From the NCBI GenBank assembly GCA_905203765.1, contig CAJKXC010000009.1:1-64000 (forward strand): a DNA stretch of 64,000 bases. The letters are read 5' to 3'. Shown piece by piece: positions 1 to 9,960 of the stretch. Within the stretch, counting starts at the first letter, position 1. Each line of letters opens with the position of its first letter. The notes under the pieces are model-generated. The model ran no database searches. It was given only the letters and a program-made list of their open reading frames with translations, and had not been told where the DNA came from. The translations under genes and the position numbers were made by a program. This stretch comes from an uncultured Bacteroides sp. GTDB lineage: Bacteria; Bacteroidota; Bacteroidia; Bacteroidales; Bacteroidaceae.

Positions 1-48
1 TATGTTTTTGATGTTATTACTCTATGATATGGGGGTGCGGGGGCAGGG

Positions 49-921
49 TCAATGTACTGTTACCGAACCGCCGCTTTGGGTGTTCCAGTCGTTGATGGTG
101 GCTGCAAAGCCTGCTTCGGTGGGCACTTCCACTAACTGTCCGTCCAGCGTAAGCGGGTACATCTTGTCGGTATTGAAGGCGGAAAGCCCGGCGCTGAGGT
201 CGCTGACGAGCGGTACAGAGGCGGGGGTGCCGTCCACGAAGCGTATCTCGGCGGTGAGCACCTGCGGACTGCCGGGAACGATGCCCAAGAGGCGGACGGT
301 AGCAGTCCACTTGCCGGCATTGCTGCCGGTGGATATGCGGGAGAAGCCCAGCGCCACGTTGGAAGCGTCGGCATGTGTGCCGGTATCGAGGTCGAGGGAA
401 CCGGCCACGCCGGAGAGATGTCCTCTGATATCCTGTATCATGTTGCGGGTGTTGCCCACCGGCTCTATGAGCAGTGTAAGCTGGCGCACCTGCTGCTGCA
501 TGGGGGCGGTGAACTCGTGGTCGGTGTCCGCCTCTATCTCCACATCGGCCACGCAGGAGAAGAACCAGCCGGGCATGGGTTGCAGGAACCGGCCCGTGCT
601 GCCGGACGCGGGGACGTCTTCGCCCACAGTGGCGATGTTGTCGGTGACAAAAATGCGCTGCGGGGTGTTGTAGGTACGAAGGCGGTAGGCGCCGGGAGCG
701 AAAAGGTGGTCGAGGGTGGCGGTGACATCGCCCACAGTGGCGGAGTAGTTGCCCACCTGCACGGTGTAGCTGGCGGGCTGGTCAATGCCGCCGGTACGTT
801 GTCCCCAGTCGGTGGTGAGGGTCACGGTGCCGTGGTTGGGGTGAGTGGTGTTGTAGTCGTCGAGGCAGGCGGCAAAGAATGTGCATGCACAGATCAGGGT
901 AAGGATTGTTTGGGTTTTCAT
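49..921 (-). CDS. FimB/Mfa2-like fimbrial-type lipoprotein
   Basis: A 290-residue protein with a lipoprotein signal peptide: hydrophobic residues 5-18 run into the lipobox FFAAC, so Cys19 would be lipidated and the protein exported to the outer membrane. The rest is Thr/Val/Gly-rich beta-sandwich-like sequence with a mid-protein stretch (LSGVAGSLDL) of the kind seen in Bacteroidales FimB/Mfa2 anchor subunits, which cap or anchor fimbriae. That assignment rests on overall character and length, not a diagnostic motif. It is the third of three minus-strand genes after a TPR/AraC regulator and a small membrane protein. Any structural fimbrillin would lie beyond the left edge. An uncharacterised DUF5119-type lipoprotein is the alternative. 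Confidence 0.6.
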   Translation of the reverse strand: MKTQTILTLICACTFFAACLDDYNTTHPNHGTVTLTTDWGQRTGGIDQPASYTVQVGNYSATVGDVTATLDHLFAPGAYRLRTYNTPQRIFVTDNIATVGEDVPASGSTGRFLQPMPGWFFSCVADVEIEADTDHEFTAPMQQQVRQLTLLIEPVGNTRNMIQDIRGHLSGVAGSLDLDTGTHADASNVALGFSRISTGSNAGKWTATVRLLGIVPGSPQVLTAEIRFVDGTPASVPLVSDLSAGLSAFNTDKMYPLTLDGQLVEVPTEAGFAATINDWNTQSGGSVTVH

Positions 922-937
922 ATGCAGTCTTTTTTAG

Positions 938-1222
938 TTATTTACCATTGTTTTCTTCGATGGAATCGGGGATATTGTCCGGTGGCAGGTCGGGTGGGGC
1001 ATCGGGATCTGACAGCCGTGCCGTGAGTAGTTTCTCCATCGTATGCTTTTCGATGCATACGTGTTCCAGTTCCTTTTTAAGCTGGTCTTGTTCGTGCAGT
1101 GCGCGTGCGATGCTGAAGTTCTTCTCCCGCTGCGTCTTTCGGCAGTGGAAGTACACAATGCCGGCTGCTGTTATAGACAGCACGGCTACAATCAGTGCAA
1201 GGATGGTTATTCGTTCGTACAT
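938..1222 (-). CDS. Small single-pass membrane protein
   Basis: 94 residues. One N-terminal membrane segment (about residues 5-27, ILALIVAVLSITAAGIVYF) is followed by a charged helix with heptad-like spacing (35-65) and a Pro/Asp-rich acidic tail. It ends 16 bp before the lipoprotein gene, so the two are probably cotranscribed. The topology (short outside, coiled coil inside or in the periplasm) suggests an accessory or sensor-coupling protein. No family is recognised and no function can be given. Confidence 0.6.
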   Translation of the reverse strand: MYERITILALIVAVLSITAAGIVYFHCRKTQREKNFSIARALHEQDQLKKELEHVCIEKHTMEKLLTARLSDPDAPPDLPPDNIPDSIEENNGK

Positions 1223-1347
1223 ATCCTCTTATTTTTTGTACAAAGGTGAGGAAAGTACGACGGAAGTTTAGTGCAATTTGTCCCAAGTTTGTTGCATTTT
1301 GTCCCGAATTGCAGGTTTGGGGGGCTTTTTAGGGGGGGAAAAGGAGA

Positions 1348-1502
1348 TTCACCACAGAGGACACAGAGTCTCACAGAGTTTTTATAGAAACGCAGATTAA
1401 CGCGGATTCACGCAAAGAGAGAACTTGAATAATCTGCGAAAATTTGCGTTAATCTGCGTTTTGTTTTCCCTCTCTGTGAGACTCTGTGTCCTCTGTGGTG
1501 AA
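1348..1502. repeat. Long inverted repeat, MITE-like
   Basis: The outer arms 1348-1378 and 1472-1502 are perfect 31-bp reverse complements (the left arm starts ttcaccacagaggacac). A second perfect 16-bp pair (1388-1403 with 1446-1461, aaacgcagattaacgc) nests inside. The whole fills the gap between the regulator stop codon (1511) and the small membrane protein (start 1222). The related word CACCACAGAGGACACAGAG recurs in many Bacteroidetes intergenic regions (from memory, unchecked), which would make it a dispersed non-autonomous element. It could also act as a terminator or RNA-stabilising stem between the regulator and its downstream genes. No transposase is nearby. Confidence 0.7.
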
Positions 1503-1510
1503 CGAAATGT

Positions 1511-3247
1511 TTAGTCTTGCTGCGCCTCAGACAGCTTCCGGTATTCCGTAGGACTGATGCCGTAATGCTTGCGGAACAGCCGGTAGAATGTGCTGGGGGT
1601 GTTGAAACCGCAATCGGCCGCAATGGCTTCGATGTTCAGTTCGGGATGACGGTCGAGCAGGTGGCGGGCTTCTTCGAGCTGCAAGGTGCGGATGTACTCC
1701 ATCGGCATCTTGCCGGTAACGGCCTTGATAGCTTCGGTAAGCTGGTTCTTGTTCACGCCCAGCGCCGTAGTGATTTCGTTGCGGGCAACGTTGGCATCGC
1801 AGAGGTTATTGTCCGTAAGCAGGAAGCTGTGCAGGCGCTCTACCAACTGGCGCTGCTGGCTGCTGCCGGGAAGTGCATCGGAAACGGGAGAAGCTGCTTC
1901 TTCCTCTTGTGTCGATGCCTGCTGTTTCAGCAATGACAATTCATCCGCTATGCGGTCTTGCTCCTTTATCTGCCGGTACAGGTTGCGGTTCTTGGCGGCA
2001 ATGATCCGGTTGTAGTAGATGACGCCGCCCAGCAACAGGACAAGGAACAGGCAGATGCCGAGCGTGAAGAGGAAGTAGTTGCGGTTGCGCTCTTTCTCGG
2101 CGACGTATTTATCGACTTCGTACTGCGTGCGTATCTCGTCGAGCTTGGCATTGTAGTTCTCGTCATGCATCGCATTCAGATCATCGAGGACTTTGTAGAA
2201 CAGCCTTACGGCTTCATCCGGTTCATTCATCCGGACGAGGGTCATCAGTTTCAGTCCTTTCGCTTCGAGTGCGTCGGGGGATGCTTCTATTGCCTTGTCG
2301 AACATTTCGAGGGCTTCGCGATAGCGTCCTTTGCCGAGAAGGATGTGTCCGCGCATTGTGTATAGCGCAATACTGCCCTTTGTGACGCTGTCCACCTTGT
2401 TCAGGTAGAGCTGTGCCTTGTCGAAGTCGTCCGTCTGGCGGTATAAGTCAATGTAACTGAGCCAGAGGTTGCACCATGCAGTAGGCTGGGGGGACTTGGA
2501 CAGTTCTTCGTAGCGGCGGTTCACGCCCTCGGTTTCATGGGCGGCTTTCAGGGCTTCGTCGTAATGATCCTGGGCAATGAGATTGGTTACGAGGCGGTTG
2601 GAGATGGTTGCCAGCATGGAGATGTAGGACGGTTGGTCTTGCAGCATGTCGATGCTCTCGCGCAGGCACTTCTCTGCTTCGGGGAACCGGCGCTGAAAGG
2701 TGTATATCCTGGAGATGCTGTACAGCACGACGCCCATGCCGCCACGGTCGTTCTGGGCTTTGGCAAAGTTGTAGATGCTGTCGGCCTTGCTGAGGGCTTC
2801 TTCATACTTTCCCAGGTTGTTGTAGGCTTCGATCAGCATATTGGATGCCAGGTAGTAGCTTTTCCACTGCTGGTTCTTGGCAAAGAAGTTGAGGGTGGCA
2901 GGGCTTTGGCGGATCACTTCGTCGTTAAGACGCTTGCTGCTGATTGCCGCCAGGCGGTTGTAGTAGATAACTTCCAGTTCTTCGAGGTTGCCCAGCTTCC
3001 GGGCATCGGCCTTCATGGCATCGTAAATGGTAAGGATAGTATCGAGCACATGGTCTTTGTGAACTTCCATCAGATAGAGGGATGCCAGCTTCTTGCTGGC
3101 TTGCAGCCGTTCGTTCCCCTCTGTATTGGCAATGACAAGACGCAACGAGTCCTTTTGCTGCTGACGCGAACTCTGCGCCGAAACAGGCAGGATAAAGAAT
3201 AAAAACAGAAATCCCCACAAAACACCCGGATAGATATTGCATTTCAT
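1511..3247 (-). CDS. TPR-transmembrane-AraC hybrid regulator
   Basis: 578 residues from the ATG at 3247; an in-frame ATG at 3259 would leave almost no leader after the -7 element TATATTTG read on the minus strand (3271-3278). Order: signal peptide (ILPVSA/QSS), a roughly 350-residue helical TPR repeat region, a membrane helix (FLFTLGICLFLVLLLGGVIY, about 385-408), a coiled linker, and a C-terminal AraC/XylS DNA-binding domain with two helix-turn-helices (ending near PTEYRKLSEAQQD). This is the Bacteroidetes layout of a periplasmic TPR sensor joined to a cytoplasmic AraC output. The neighbouring membrane protein and lipoprotein are its likely targets. The ligand is unknown. Confidence 0.85.
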   Translation of the reverse strand: MKCNIYPGVLWGFLFLFFILPVSAQSSRQQQKDSLRLVIANTEGNERLQASKKLASLYLMEVHKDHVLDTILTIYDAMKADARKLGNLEELEVIYYNRLAAISSKRLNDEVIRQSPATLNFFAKNQQWKSYYLASNMLIEAYNNLGKYEEALSKADSIYNFAKAQNDRGGMGVVLYSISRIYTFQRRFPEAEKCLRESIDMLQDQPSYISMLATISNRLVTNLIAQDHYDEALKAAHETEGVNRRYEELSKSPQPTAWCNLWLSYIDLYRQTDDFDKAQLYLNKVDSVTKGSIALYTMRGHILLGKGRYREALEMFDKAIEASPDALEAKGLKLMTLVRMNEPDEAVRLFYKVLDDLNAMHDENYNAKLDEIRTQYEVDKYVAEKERNRNYFLFTLGICLFLVLLLGGVIYYNRIIAAKNRNLYRQIKEQDRIADELSLLKQQASTQEEEAASPVSDALPGSSQQRQLVERLHSFLLTDNNLCDANVARNEITTALGVNKNQLTEAIKAVTGKMPMEYIRTLQLEEARHLLDRHPELNIEAIAADCGFNTPSTFYRLFRKHYGISPTEYRKLSEAQQD

Positions 3248-3332
3248 AATGTCGTACATTTATTTCCGACAAATATACAATTATTTCGTCAAAAAGAAAT
3301 GTAAATGCAAAGATATGGTGTCATTTTTTTTA

Positions 3333-3674
3333 TTAGCTTTCTTCTAATTCCTTTATCAAACAGGATATCTCCCGGGCAGTAATGGTGTCTTGTTCTGCTT
3401 TATCATAAATAGCAAGAAATGTCACAACTCCTTCTTCTACACTGATTATGGCAGTATGGGTAATGACCCGGGCACCGTGGCTTTTACCTTTTCCTTTATC
3501 GCTAATAGCCATGCGTACTTTGTGAACCCCGTTACCAAGATCTACACCGATAGTAGGATTTTGAATCAACTCATTAACAAGTTCTTTTAAGTCTTCTTTC
3601 AGCGACTTGTATTTCTTTGCCAGCTTTTTGACTTTCCGGTCAAAACCCGGCAGCGTTTCTATCCTATATTTCAT
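3333..3674 (-). CDS. RelE/ParE-family toxin
   Basis: 113 residues with the RelE/ParE pattern: a basic N-terminal helix pair (FDRKVKKLAKKYKSLKEDL), a central beta hairpin around the HKVRMAI segment, and a C-terminal strand/helix. Family members are mRNA interferases or gyrase poisons; which applies here cannot be told. The start overlaps the upstream antitoxin stop by 11 bp, the usual translational coupling for type II toxin-antitoxin pairs. The promoter would be that of the antitoxin gene. The pair sits just after the thiamin operon and does not look related to it. Confidence 0.8.
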   Translation of the reverse strand: MKYRIETLPGFDRKVKKLAKKYKSLKEDLKELVNELIQNPTIGVDLGNGVHKVRMAISDKGKGKSHGARVITHTAIISVEEGVVTFLAIYDKAEQDTITAREISCLIKELEES

Positions 3675-3915
3675 TGAGTAATTCTTCTATAGGACGGCTT
3701 TTCAGTTTTCCTTGTTTCATAAGTTTAAGTTCGTGCAACCCTTCCTTGATATCGTCCAATATCTCTTTCTTATCATTGGCCGACATCTCAGTTTCTGTCT
3801 CTTTCTTATTTTTAAGGCGACGAAGAAATTCGTGCAATTCTTTCATAGCCTCTGTGTTATCTAACAAAGAAGCTACATCGCGCAATACCGATTGTTGAAG
3901 TTGCATTGTTTCCAT
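3664..3915 (-). CDS. Antitoxin of the RelE-type pair
   Basis: 83 residues from the ATG at 3915, chosen because the reverse strand carries aaaaggagag about 7 nt before it, a clear Shine-Dalgarno; the longer open frame upstream lacks one. The protein is small, charged and helical (LLDNTEAMKELHEFLRRLKNKKE), with a C-terminal tail GKLKSRPIEELLNEI of the kind that wraps a RelE toxin. No DNA-binding fold is recognisable by eye. Expected role: neutralise the toxin at 3333-3674 and, with it, repress the pair. Confidence 0.7.
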   Translation of the reverse strand: METMQLQQSVLRDVASLLDNTEAMKELHEFLRRLKNKKETETEMSANDKKEILDDIKEGLHELKLMKQGKLKSRPIEELLNEI

Positions 3916-3992
3916 CTGCTCTCTCCTTTTCTTAATTAATCTTATCATGCAAAGGTAACGATAAGAAAGTAAAGAACAATACTTTTTCTGCT

Positions 3993-4796
3993 TTATTTCG
4001 TTAAGGGAAAGTGCCACAACGGCCCGTTCCCGTGTCCGATGTTCAGACCGCTGCCGTTGCGGATGGCGGTGCCGATGTAATCCTTGGCACGGCGGACGGC
4101 TTCGTCAAGGCTGTGGCCATAAGCCAGGAAGGTGGCGATGGCAGAGGACAGGGTGCAGCCGGTGCCGTGCAGGTTGGAGCTTTCTATCTTTGAGGAAGTA
4201 TAGGGCTGGCAGGCTGTTGATGGATATGTACAAAGGACATCGCACATCTCATTGCCTTGCAGATGACCGCCTTTTATAAGGATGGCGGTGTGGTACCGGC
4301 GGGAAAGGAGCCGGGCTGCCTGCTCCATCTCTGCGGGGGTGGAGATGCTTTGCCCGGTGAGCATAGAGGCTTCGCTGAGATTGGGGGTTATCAGTGTGCA
4401 CAGAGGGAGCAACTCCTCTTGGATGGTGAGCATGGTTTCTTCCGTCATCAACCGGCGCCCGCTGGTGGAAATCATTACCGGATCGTAGACGATAAAACCG
4501 GGACGATATTTTTGCAGGCATTGTGCGATGACCTGCACAATGGCAGCATTGTGTACCATACCGATTTTAACGGCGGCAGGTTGCAGGTCGTCCGTTACGG
4601 ACAGGATCTGGGCACGAACAACATCGGCAGGAAGAGGGTGGACGGCCTGTACGCCCAGTGTGTTCTGTGCGGTAACAGCAGTGATGACGGTGGCGGCATA
4701 ACCACCCAGGGCGGATATAGTCTTGATGTCGGCCTGGATGCCGGCGCCGCCGGAACAGTCGGAACCGGCAATGGAGAGGAGAATGGGGGGAGTCAT
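3993..4796 (-). CDS. thiD: Hydroxymethylpyrimidine / HMP-phosphate kinase
   Basis: 267 residues, full length for ThiD. It phosphorylates HMP to HMP-P and then HMP-PP, the pyrimidine partner for thiamin phosphate synthase. The N-terminal GSDCSGGAGIQADIKT (residues 11-26) binds pyrimidine, and the C-terminal HGTGCTLSSAIA carries the anion-hole and catalytic Cys loop of the ribokinase fold. It is the last gene of the thi operon, 19 bp after the TenI/ThiE-like gene. Confidence 0.95.
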   Translation of the reverse strand: MTPPILLSIAGSDCSGGAGIQADIKTISALGGYAATVITAVTAQNTLGVQAVHPLPADVVRAQILSVTDDLQPAAVKIGMVHNAAIVQVIAQCLQKYRPGFIVYDPVMISTSGRRLMTEETMLTIQEELLPLCTLITPNLSEASMLTGQSISTPAEMEQAARLLSRRYHTAILIKGGHLQGNEMCDVLCTYPSTACQPYTSSKIESSNLHGTGCTLSSAIATFLAYGHSLDEAVRRAKDYIGTAIRNGSGLNIGHGNGPLWHFPLTK

Positions 4797-4815
4797 GGGA
4801 ATTAAAAGTTGAGAA

Positions 4816-5403
4816 TTAAAAATTAAAAGTTTGGAGATGGAGAAAGTGTTCGGTGAGGAAACTTCCTTTCCTTTGCCAGATATCGCCTAAGAAGGCTGCA
4901 CCGCCGAAGCCGAGGGAAGCTATTTCGGAGAGGTGCTCCTCATCGATACCACCCAGGGCTATGACGCGGGAGTCGATGATGCCTGCCTGCTGCGCTTGCC
5001 GAAGGCTTTCGGGGGAGTAGGCGGAAGAATATCCTTCTTTGGAAATGCTGTCGTAGATGGGGCTGAGAAAGACATAATCGCAGGTGGGTTTGCGTGCTGC
5101 GACTTCGTCGAGGGAGTGGCAGGAACAACTGATGTGTCCCGTGTAACGGGCAGGGGGTTGCGGGTTGCGGCTGTTCAGGTGGATGCCTTTCAAGGGAAAG
5201 GCGGATACCAGCTCGAAGTGCTCGTGGGTGACGATGCGGGGCAGGTACTCGGCGGACAACTGACGGAGCAGGGCGGTTAGTTCTTCGACGGAAGCGCCGG
5301 GCTTGCGGAGATGGAGAATTTCCAGTCCGGCACGGAAAAGCGAGGTGATGGCTTCGGCCTCTCCTCGGAAGAACTGCGGGGTGGTGATGACGATTAGTTT
5401 CAT
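4816..5403 (-). CDS. ThiE/TenI-like thiamin phosphate synthase paralogue
   Basis: 195 residues with the TIM-barrel pattern of the ThiE/TenI family (LEILHLRKPGAS, GIHLNSRN, DYVFLSPIYDSISKEGY, ALGGID). A canonical thiE lies at 9961 in the same operon, so this is the second family member. The phosphate-binding GPxxxTxTK loop of true ThiE is replaced by SPIYDSISKEG, which fits TenI-type proteins (aromatase of the thiazole tautomer) better than a synthase. The TenI role is inferred; the family membership is clear. Confidence 0.8.
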   Translation of the reverse strand: MKLIVITTPQFFRGEAEAITSLFRAGLEILHLRKPGASVEELTALLRQLSAEYLPRIVTHEHFELVSAFPLKGIHLNSRNPQPPARYTGHISCSCHSLDEVAARKPTCDYVFLSPIYDSISKEGYSSAYSPESLRQAQQAGIIDSRVIALGGIDEEHLSEIASLGFGGAAFLGDIWQRKGSFLTEHFLHLQTFNF

Positions 5404-5432
5404 GGATTCTACTATTTAATAATGAGTGCTGT

Positions 5433-6128
5433 CTATAAAGACAGGATGTACGTTTGCATGGTTCGCAGGTCGATAGTCCAGAGTTTCCCCGCCAGTGGAT
5501 CGCCGTAGTTGCAAATCAGTTTCAGTGTCTCGTTGGCTTGTACGCTGCCTACGATGGCGGGGGTGACGCCGATGACCGAGTTGTCGGGGGCGGGCATGTT
5601 CAGGGTTGCCGCTTCGTCGGGGTAGAGGTCGCGATAAGTCTTGGGAGACTTGCCGTAGCAGAAAACGGAGACCTGGCCTTCAAAGCCCCGGATGGCGCCG
5701 TAGATATAAGGCTTGTTCAACGCAGCGCAGGCATCGCTGAGCAGATAGCGGGTGGCGAAGTTATCGCAGCCGTCTACAACGATGTCGTACTCCTTTATGA
5801 CTTCGCGGATGTTTTCTTGTCCGAGGCGAAAGGGGTAGGTGCGGACTTCTATCCCGCTGTTCAGGGCATGCAGCCTGCGGGCGGCACAGTGCACTTTGGG
5901 CTGACCGACTTCTGATTCAGTGTATAAAACTTGCCGTTGCAGGTTGCTGATGCTGACGGTATCATCGTCTATAAGCCCCAATGTGCCTACACCGGCGCCG
6001 GCAAGGTAGAGGGCGACGGGGGAACCGAGTCCCCCTACGCCGACTATCAATACCTTGGCATCGTGCAACTTCTGTTGTCCGCTTTCACCTATTTCGGGCA
6101 GGGAGAGTTGTCTGCTATATCGGTTCAT
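5433..6128 (-). CDS. thiF: ThiF/MoeB-family adenylyltransferase
   Basis: 231 residues from the ATG at 6128, whose ATGA overlaps the thiH stop; an ATG at 6140 is also in frame. The family adenylates the ThiS C-terminal Gly-Gly so that sulfur can be transferred for thiazole synthesis. The ATP-binding glycine loop VGVGGLGSPVALYLAGAGVG and the DDDTVSISNLQRQ motif with its Arg are present. The zinc-binding Cys pairs and the Cys that conjugates ThiS in the E. coli protein are not visible: the equivalent loop reads NMPAPDNSVIG. It sits between thiH and the TenI-like gene. Confidence 0.9.
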   Translation of the reverse strand: MNRYSRQLSLPEIGESGQQKLHDAKVLIVGVGGLGSPVALYLAGAGVGTLGLIDDDTVSISNLQRQVLYTESEVGQPKVHCAARRLHALNSGIEVRTYPFRLGQENIREVIKEYDIVVDGCDNFATRYLLSDACAALNKPYIYGAIRGFEGQVSVFCYGKSPKTYRDLYPDEAATLNMPAPDNSVIGVTPAIVGSVQANETLKLICNYGDPLAGKLWTIDLRTMQTYILSL

Positions 6129-7258
6129 TGCCTGTAACATTTCATGTCAAAACTCGCGTCCCAATCCTTCCACACCGGTTCGCGTCCCAGGCGCTTCAGT
6201 GCGGCATCTACCTCAACCGCCTTGCGCTCGTCGCTCACATGAAACTGTTCCAGCGTCTGCGGATAACTGTAATATCCGCCCGGTTCGGTCTTGCTTTCGG
6301 CACTCATGGTGGTGACGCCGAGCGTGGCCATGTGGTCGCGTATGGCGGCAGGTTCGCGGGTGGAGTAGGAGATATCGACATCGTGGTCGAAGATGCGCAT
6401 GGCAAAGGTGACTTGTGCCAGCTCGCGGTCGCTCATGATGACGTTGGGCTGGAAGCCGCCGTTCTCCGAAGGGCGCATACGGGGGAAGTTAACGCTGTAC
6501 TTGGTTTTCCAGTAATGCTTCTGCAAGTAACGCAGATGGTAGGCCATCATGGTGATGTCCGTCCGCCAGTCCTTCTCCAGACCGATAAGCACACCCATGC
6601 CGATGGAGTGGACGCCTGCCTGCCCCATGCGGTCGAAGCCGTTGACACGCCACTCGAACTTGGACTTCATGCCGCGGGGATGGTAGATGTTGTAGTTCTC
6701 CTTGTGATAGGTTTCCTGAAAGCAGATGACGCCGTTCATGCCATGCTCTTTCAGTTCGGCATATTCCTCGGCTTTGAGGGGCATTACTTCAATCTTCAGA
6801 TTGCTGAAGTAGGGCTTTGCCAGGTCGAGGGCGCGGGCGATGTAGGGCACGCCGGCTTTGGCGGGGTTCTCTCCCGTTACCAGCAGCAGGTTCTCGAAGG
6901 GGGCGAGGCGCTTGATAGCTTTGTACTCGTTTACGATTTCTTCTTCCGTCAGGATGGTGCGCGGCATGGGGTTGCTGATGTGGAAACCACAGTACACGCA
7001 GGAGTTGGTGCAGGAATTGGTGATGTAAAGGGGCACAAACATGGAAATGGTCTTGCCGAAACGTTCTTCGGTGTATTTCTTGCTCAGCCGCGCCATCGTC
7101 TCCAGGTAAGGGGTGGCGGCGGGAGAGATGAGCGCCATGAAGTCCTCGACATCACAGTGCTCGCGGGAGAGGGCACGGCGTACATCGGCATCGGTCTTGG
7201 CGTGGATGCGTTCCGTGGTGGCTTCCCAGGATATTTGTTGTAATTCGTCTGAAAACAT
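6125..7258 (-). CDS. thiH: 2-iminoacetate synthase (tyrosine lyase)
   Basis: 377 residues. A radical-SAM enzyme that splits tyrosine to dehydroglycine for the thiazole ring, the anaerobic route replacing the oxidase ThiO. The cluster motif CTNSCVYCGFH (Cys-x3-Cys-x2-Cys, about residue 100) binds the 4Fe-4S cluster. The C-terminal half has the expected biotin-synthase-like barrel strands (NFPRMRPSENG). It starts 13 bp after thiC and overlaps thiF by 4 bp. The choice of ThiH fits a strict anaerobe. Confidence 0.95.
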   Translation of the reverse strand: MFSDELQQISWEATTERIHAKTDADVRRALSREHCDVEDFMALISPAATPYLETMARLSKKYTEERFGKTISMFVPLYITNSCTNSCVYCGFHISNPMPRTILTEEEIVNEYKAIKRLAPFENLLLVTGENPAKAGVPYIARALDLAKPYFSNLKIEVMPLKAEEYAELKEHGMNGVICFQETYHKENYNIYHPRGMKSKFEWRVNGFDRMGQAGVHSIGMGVLIGLEKDWRTDITMMAYHLRYLQKHYWKTKYSVNFPRMRPSENGGFQPNVIMSDRELAQVTFAMRIFDHDVDISYSTREPAAIRDHMATLGVTTMSAESKTEPGGYYSYPQTLEQFHVSDERKAVEVDAALKRLGREPVWKDWDASFDMKCYRQ

Positions 7259-7271
7259 ATTGATATGATAT

Positions 7272-8954
<1,683 letters not shown>

Positions 8955-8994
8955 AGGGGTTATAATATTAATAGTTTACAAGTAAAACAGGGCT

Positions 8995-9082
8995 GAGTTA
9001 AGTCCGACAGTTAACCGAGTTAGGTCCGACAGTTAACCGGGTTAAGTCCGACACTTAACCGACTTAAGTCCGACACTTAGCC
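8995..9082. repeat. Four contiguous 22-bp repeats between thiG and thiC
   Basis: Units begin at 8995, 9017, 9039 and 9061, each exactly 22 bp with no spacer. They share gttaagtccgacagttaac with substitutions in every unit. TTAACC-G-GGTTAA (9033-9045) is a perfect dyad across the unit 2/3 junction, and acttaa-ccgac-ttaagt spans units 3/4. The array lies inside the operon, upstream of thiC. The same 22-bp architecture with different sequences appears at 18881, 25819 and 45304. No function is known to me. Confidence 0.85.
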
Positions 9083-9174
9083 TATCTCTGTTTAATAGTC
9101 TTGATTGTCAGCAGTTTACGCAAACCGGCGTCAATGGTTATATTTTCTTACATTATCGGTTCTTGGGAGTACCT

Positions 9175-9951
9175 CTATTCATTGAGAAACGCCGTCAGCG
9201 GAGAACTGGCTTCTGCCACAAAGCTGTCCGCCTGCATGCCCAAACCGGCTTCATATGCCATGCGCCCTGCCTCTACCGCCTGCTTGAAGGCGACAGCCAT
9301 GGCCACGGGGTCTCCGGCTACGGCTATTGCCGTATTCACCAGACAAGCACTTGCGCCCATCTCCATTGCCTCTGCCGCATGGCTGGGGGCGCCGATGCCG
9401 GCATCTACCACGACGGGGATATTGGCTTGCTCAATGATAATGCGCAGGAAGTCGCGGGTCTGCAAACCTTTGTTCGTGCCGATGGGAGCGCCCAACGGCA
9501 TCACGGTAGCGGCACCGGCTTCTTCGAGGCGCTTGCACAGCGTAGGGTCCGCCTGGCAGTAGGGCAGCACGACGAAGCCCAGTTTCACCAGCTCTTCCGT
9601 GGCTTTGAGCGTCTCCACAGAGTCGGGCAACAGATAGCGGGGATCGGGGTGAATCTCCAGTTTCAGCCAGTTGGTGTCGAATGCTTCGCGCGCCATTTGT
9701 GCGGCAAAGACGGCTTCTTCGGCATTGCGCACGCCCGATGTATTGGGCAGCAGTTGGATATGCGGATGGCGGATATGCCGGAGCATATCATTTTCGCGGT
9801 TGTCCAGTTCGATGCGCTTCATGGCTACGGTTACCATCTCCGTGCCGGATGCCAGGATGGATTGCTCCATGGCGTCGTTGGAATTGAATTTTCCCGTTCC
9901 CAGGAACAGGCGGGAGTTGAACTCACGCCCTGCAATGACTAATTTTTCCAT
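9175..9951 (-). CDS. thiG: Thiazole synthase
   Basis: 258 residues. It condenses deoxyxylulose-5-phosphate, dehydroglycine and ThiS-thiocarboxylate into thiazole phosphate. The Schiff-base lysine lies in NWLKLEIHPDPRYLLPD (about residue 98), and the C-terminal phosphate-binding loops VMPLGAPIGTNKG and VDAGIGAPSHAAEAMEMGA match the family. It starts 9 bp after thiE. The start at 9951 gives the usual MEKLVIAGREFNSRLFLGTG beginning. Confidence 0.96.
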   Translation of the reverse strand: MEKLVIAGREFNSRLFLGTGKFNSNDAMEQSILASGTEMVTVAMKRIELDNRENDMLRHIRHPHIQLLPNTSGVRNAEEAVFAAQMAREAFDTNWLKLEIHPDPRYLLPDSVETLKATEELVKLGFVVLPYCQADPTLCKRLEEAGAATVMPLGAPIGTNKGLQTRDFLRIIIEQANIPVVVDAGIGAPSHAAEAMEMGASACLVNTAIAVAGDPVAMAVAFKQAVEAGRMAYEAGLGMQADSFVAEASSPLTAFLNE

Positions 9952-9960
9952 GTGTGTCTA

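Noticed and set aside
5981..7243. 420-codon open frame opposite thiH
   Set aside because: Antisense shadow; the thiH frame has the radical-SAM motif.
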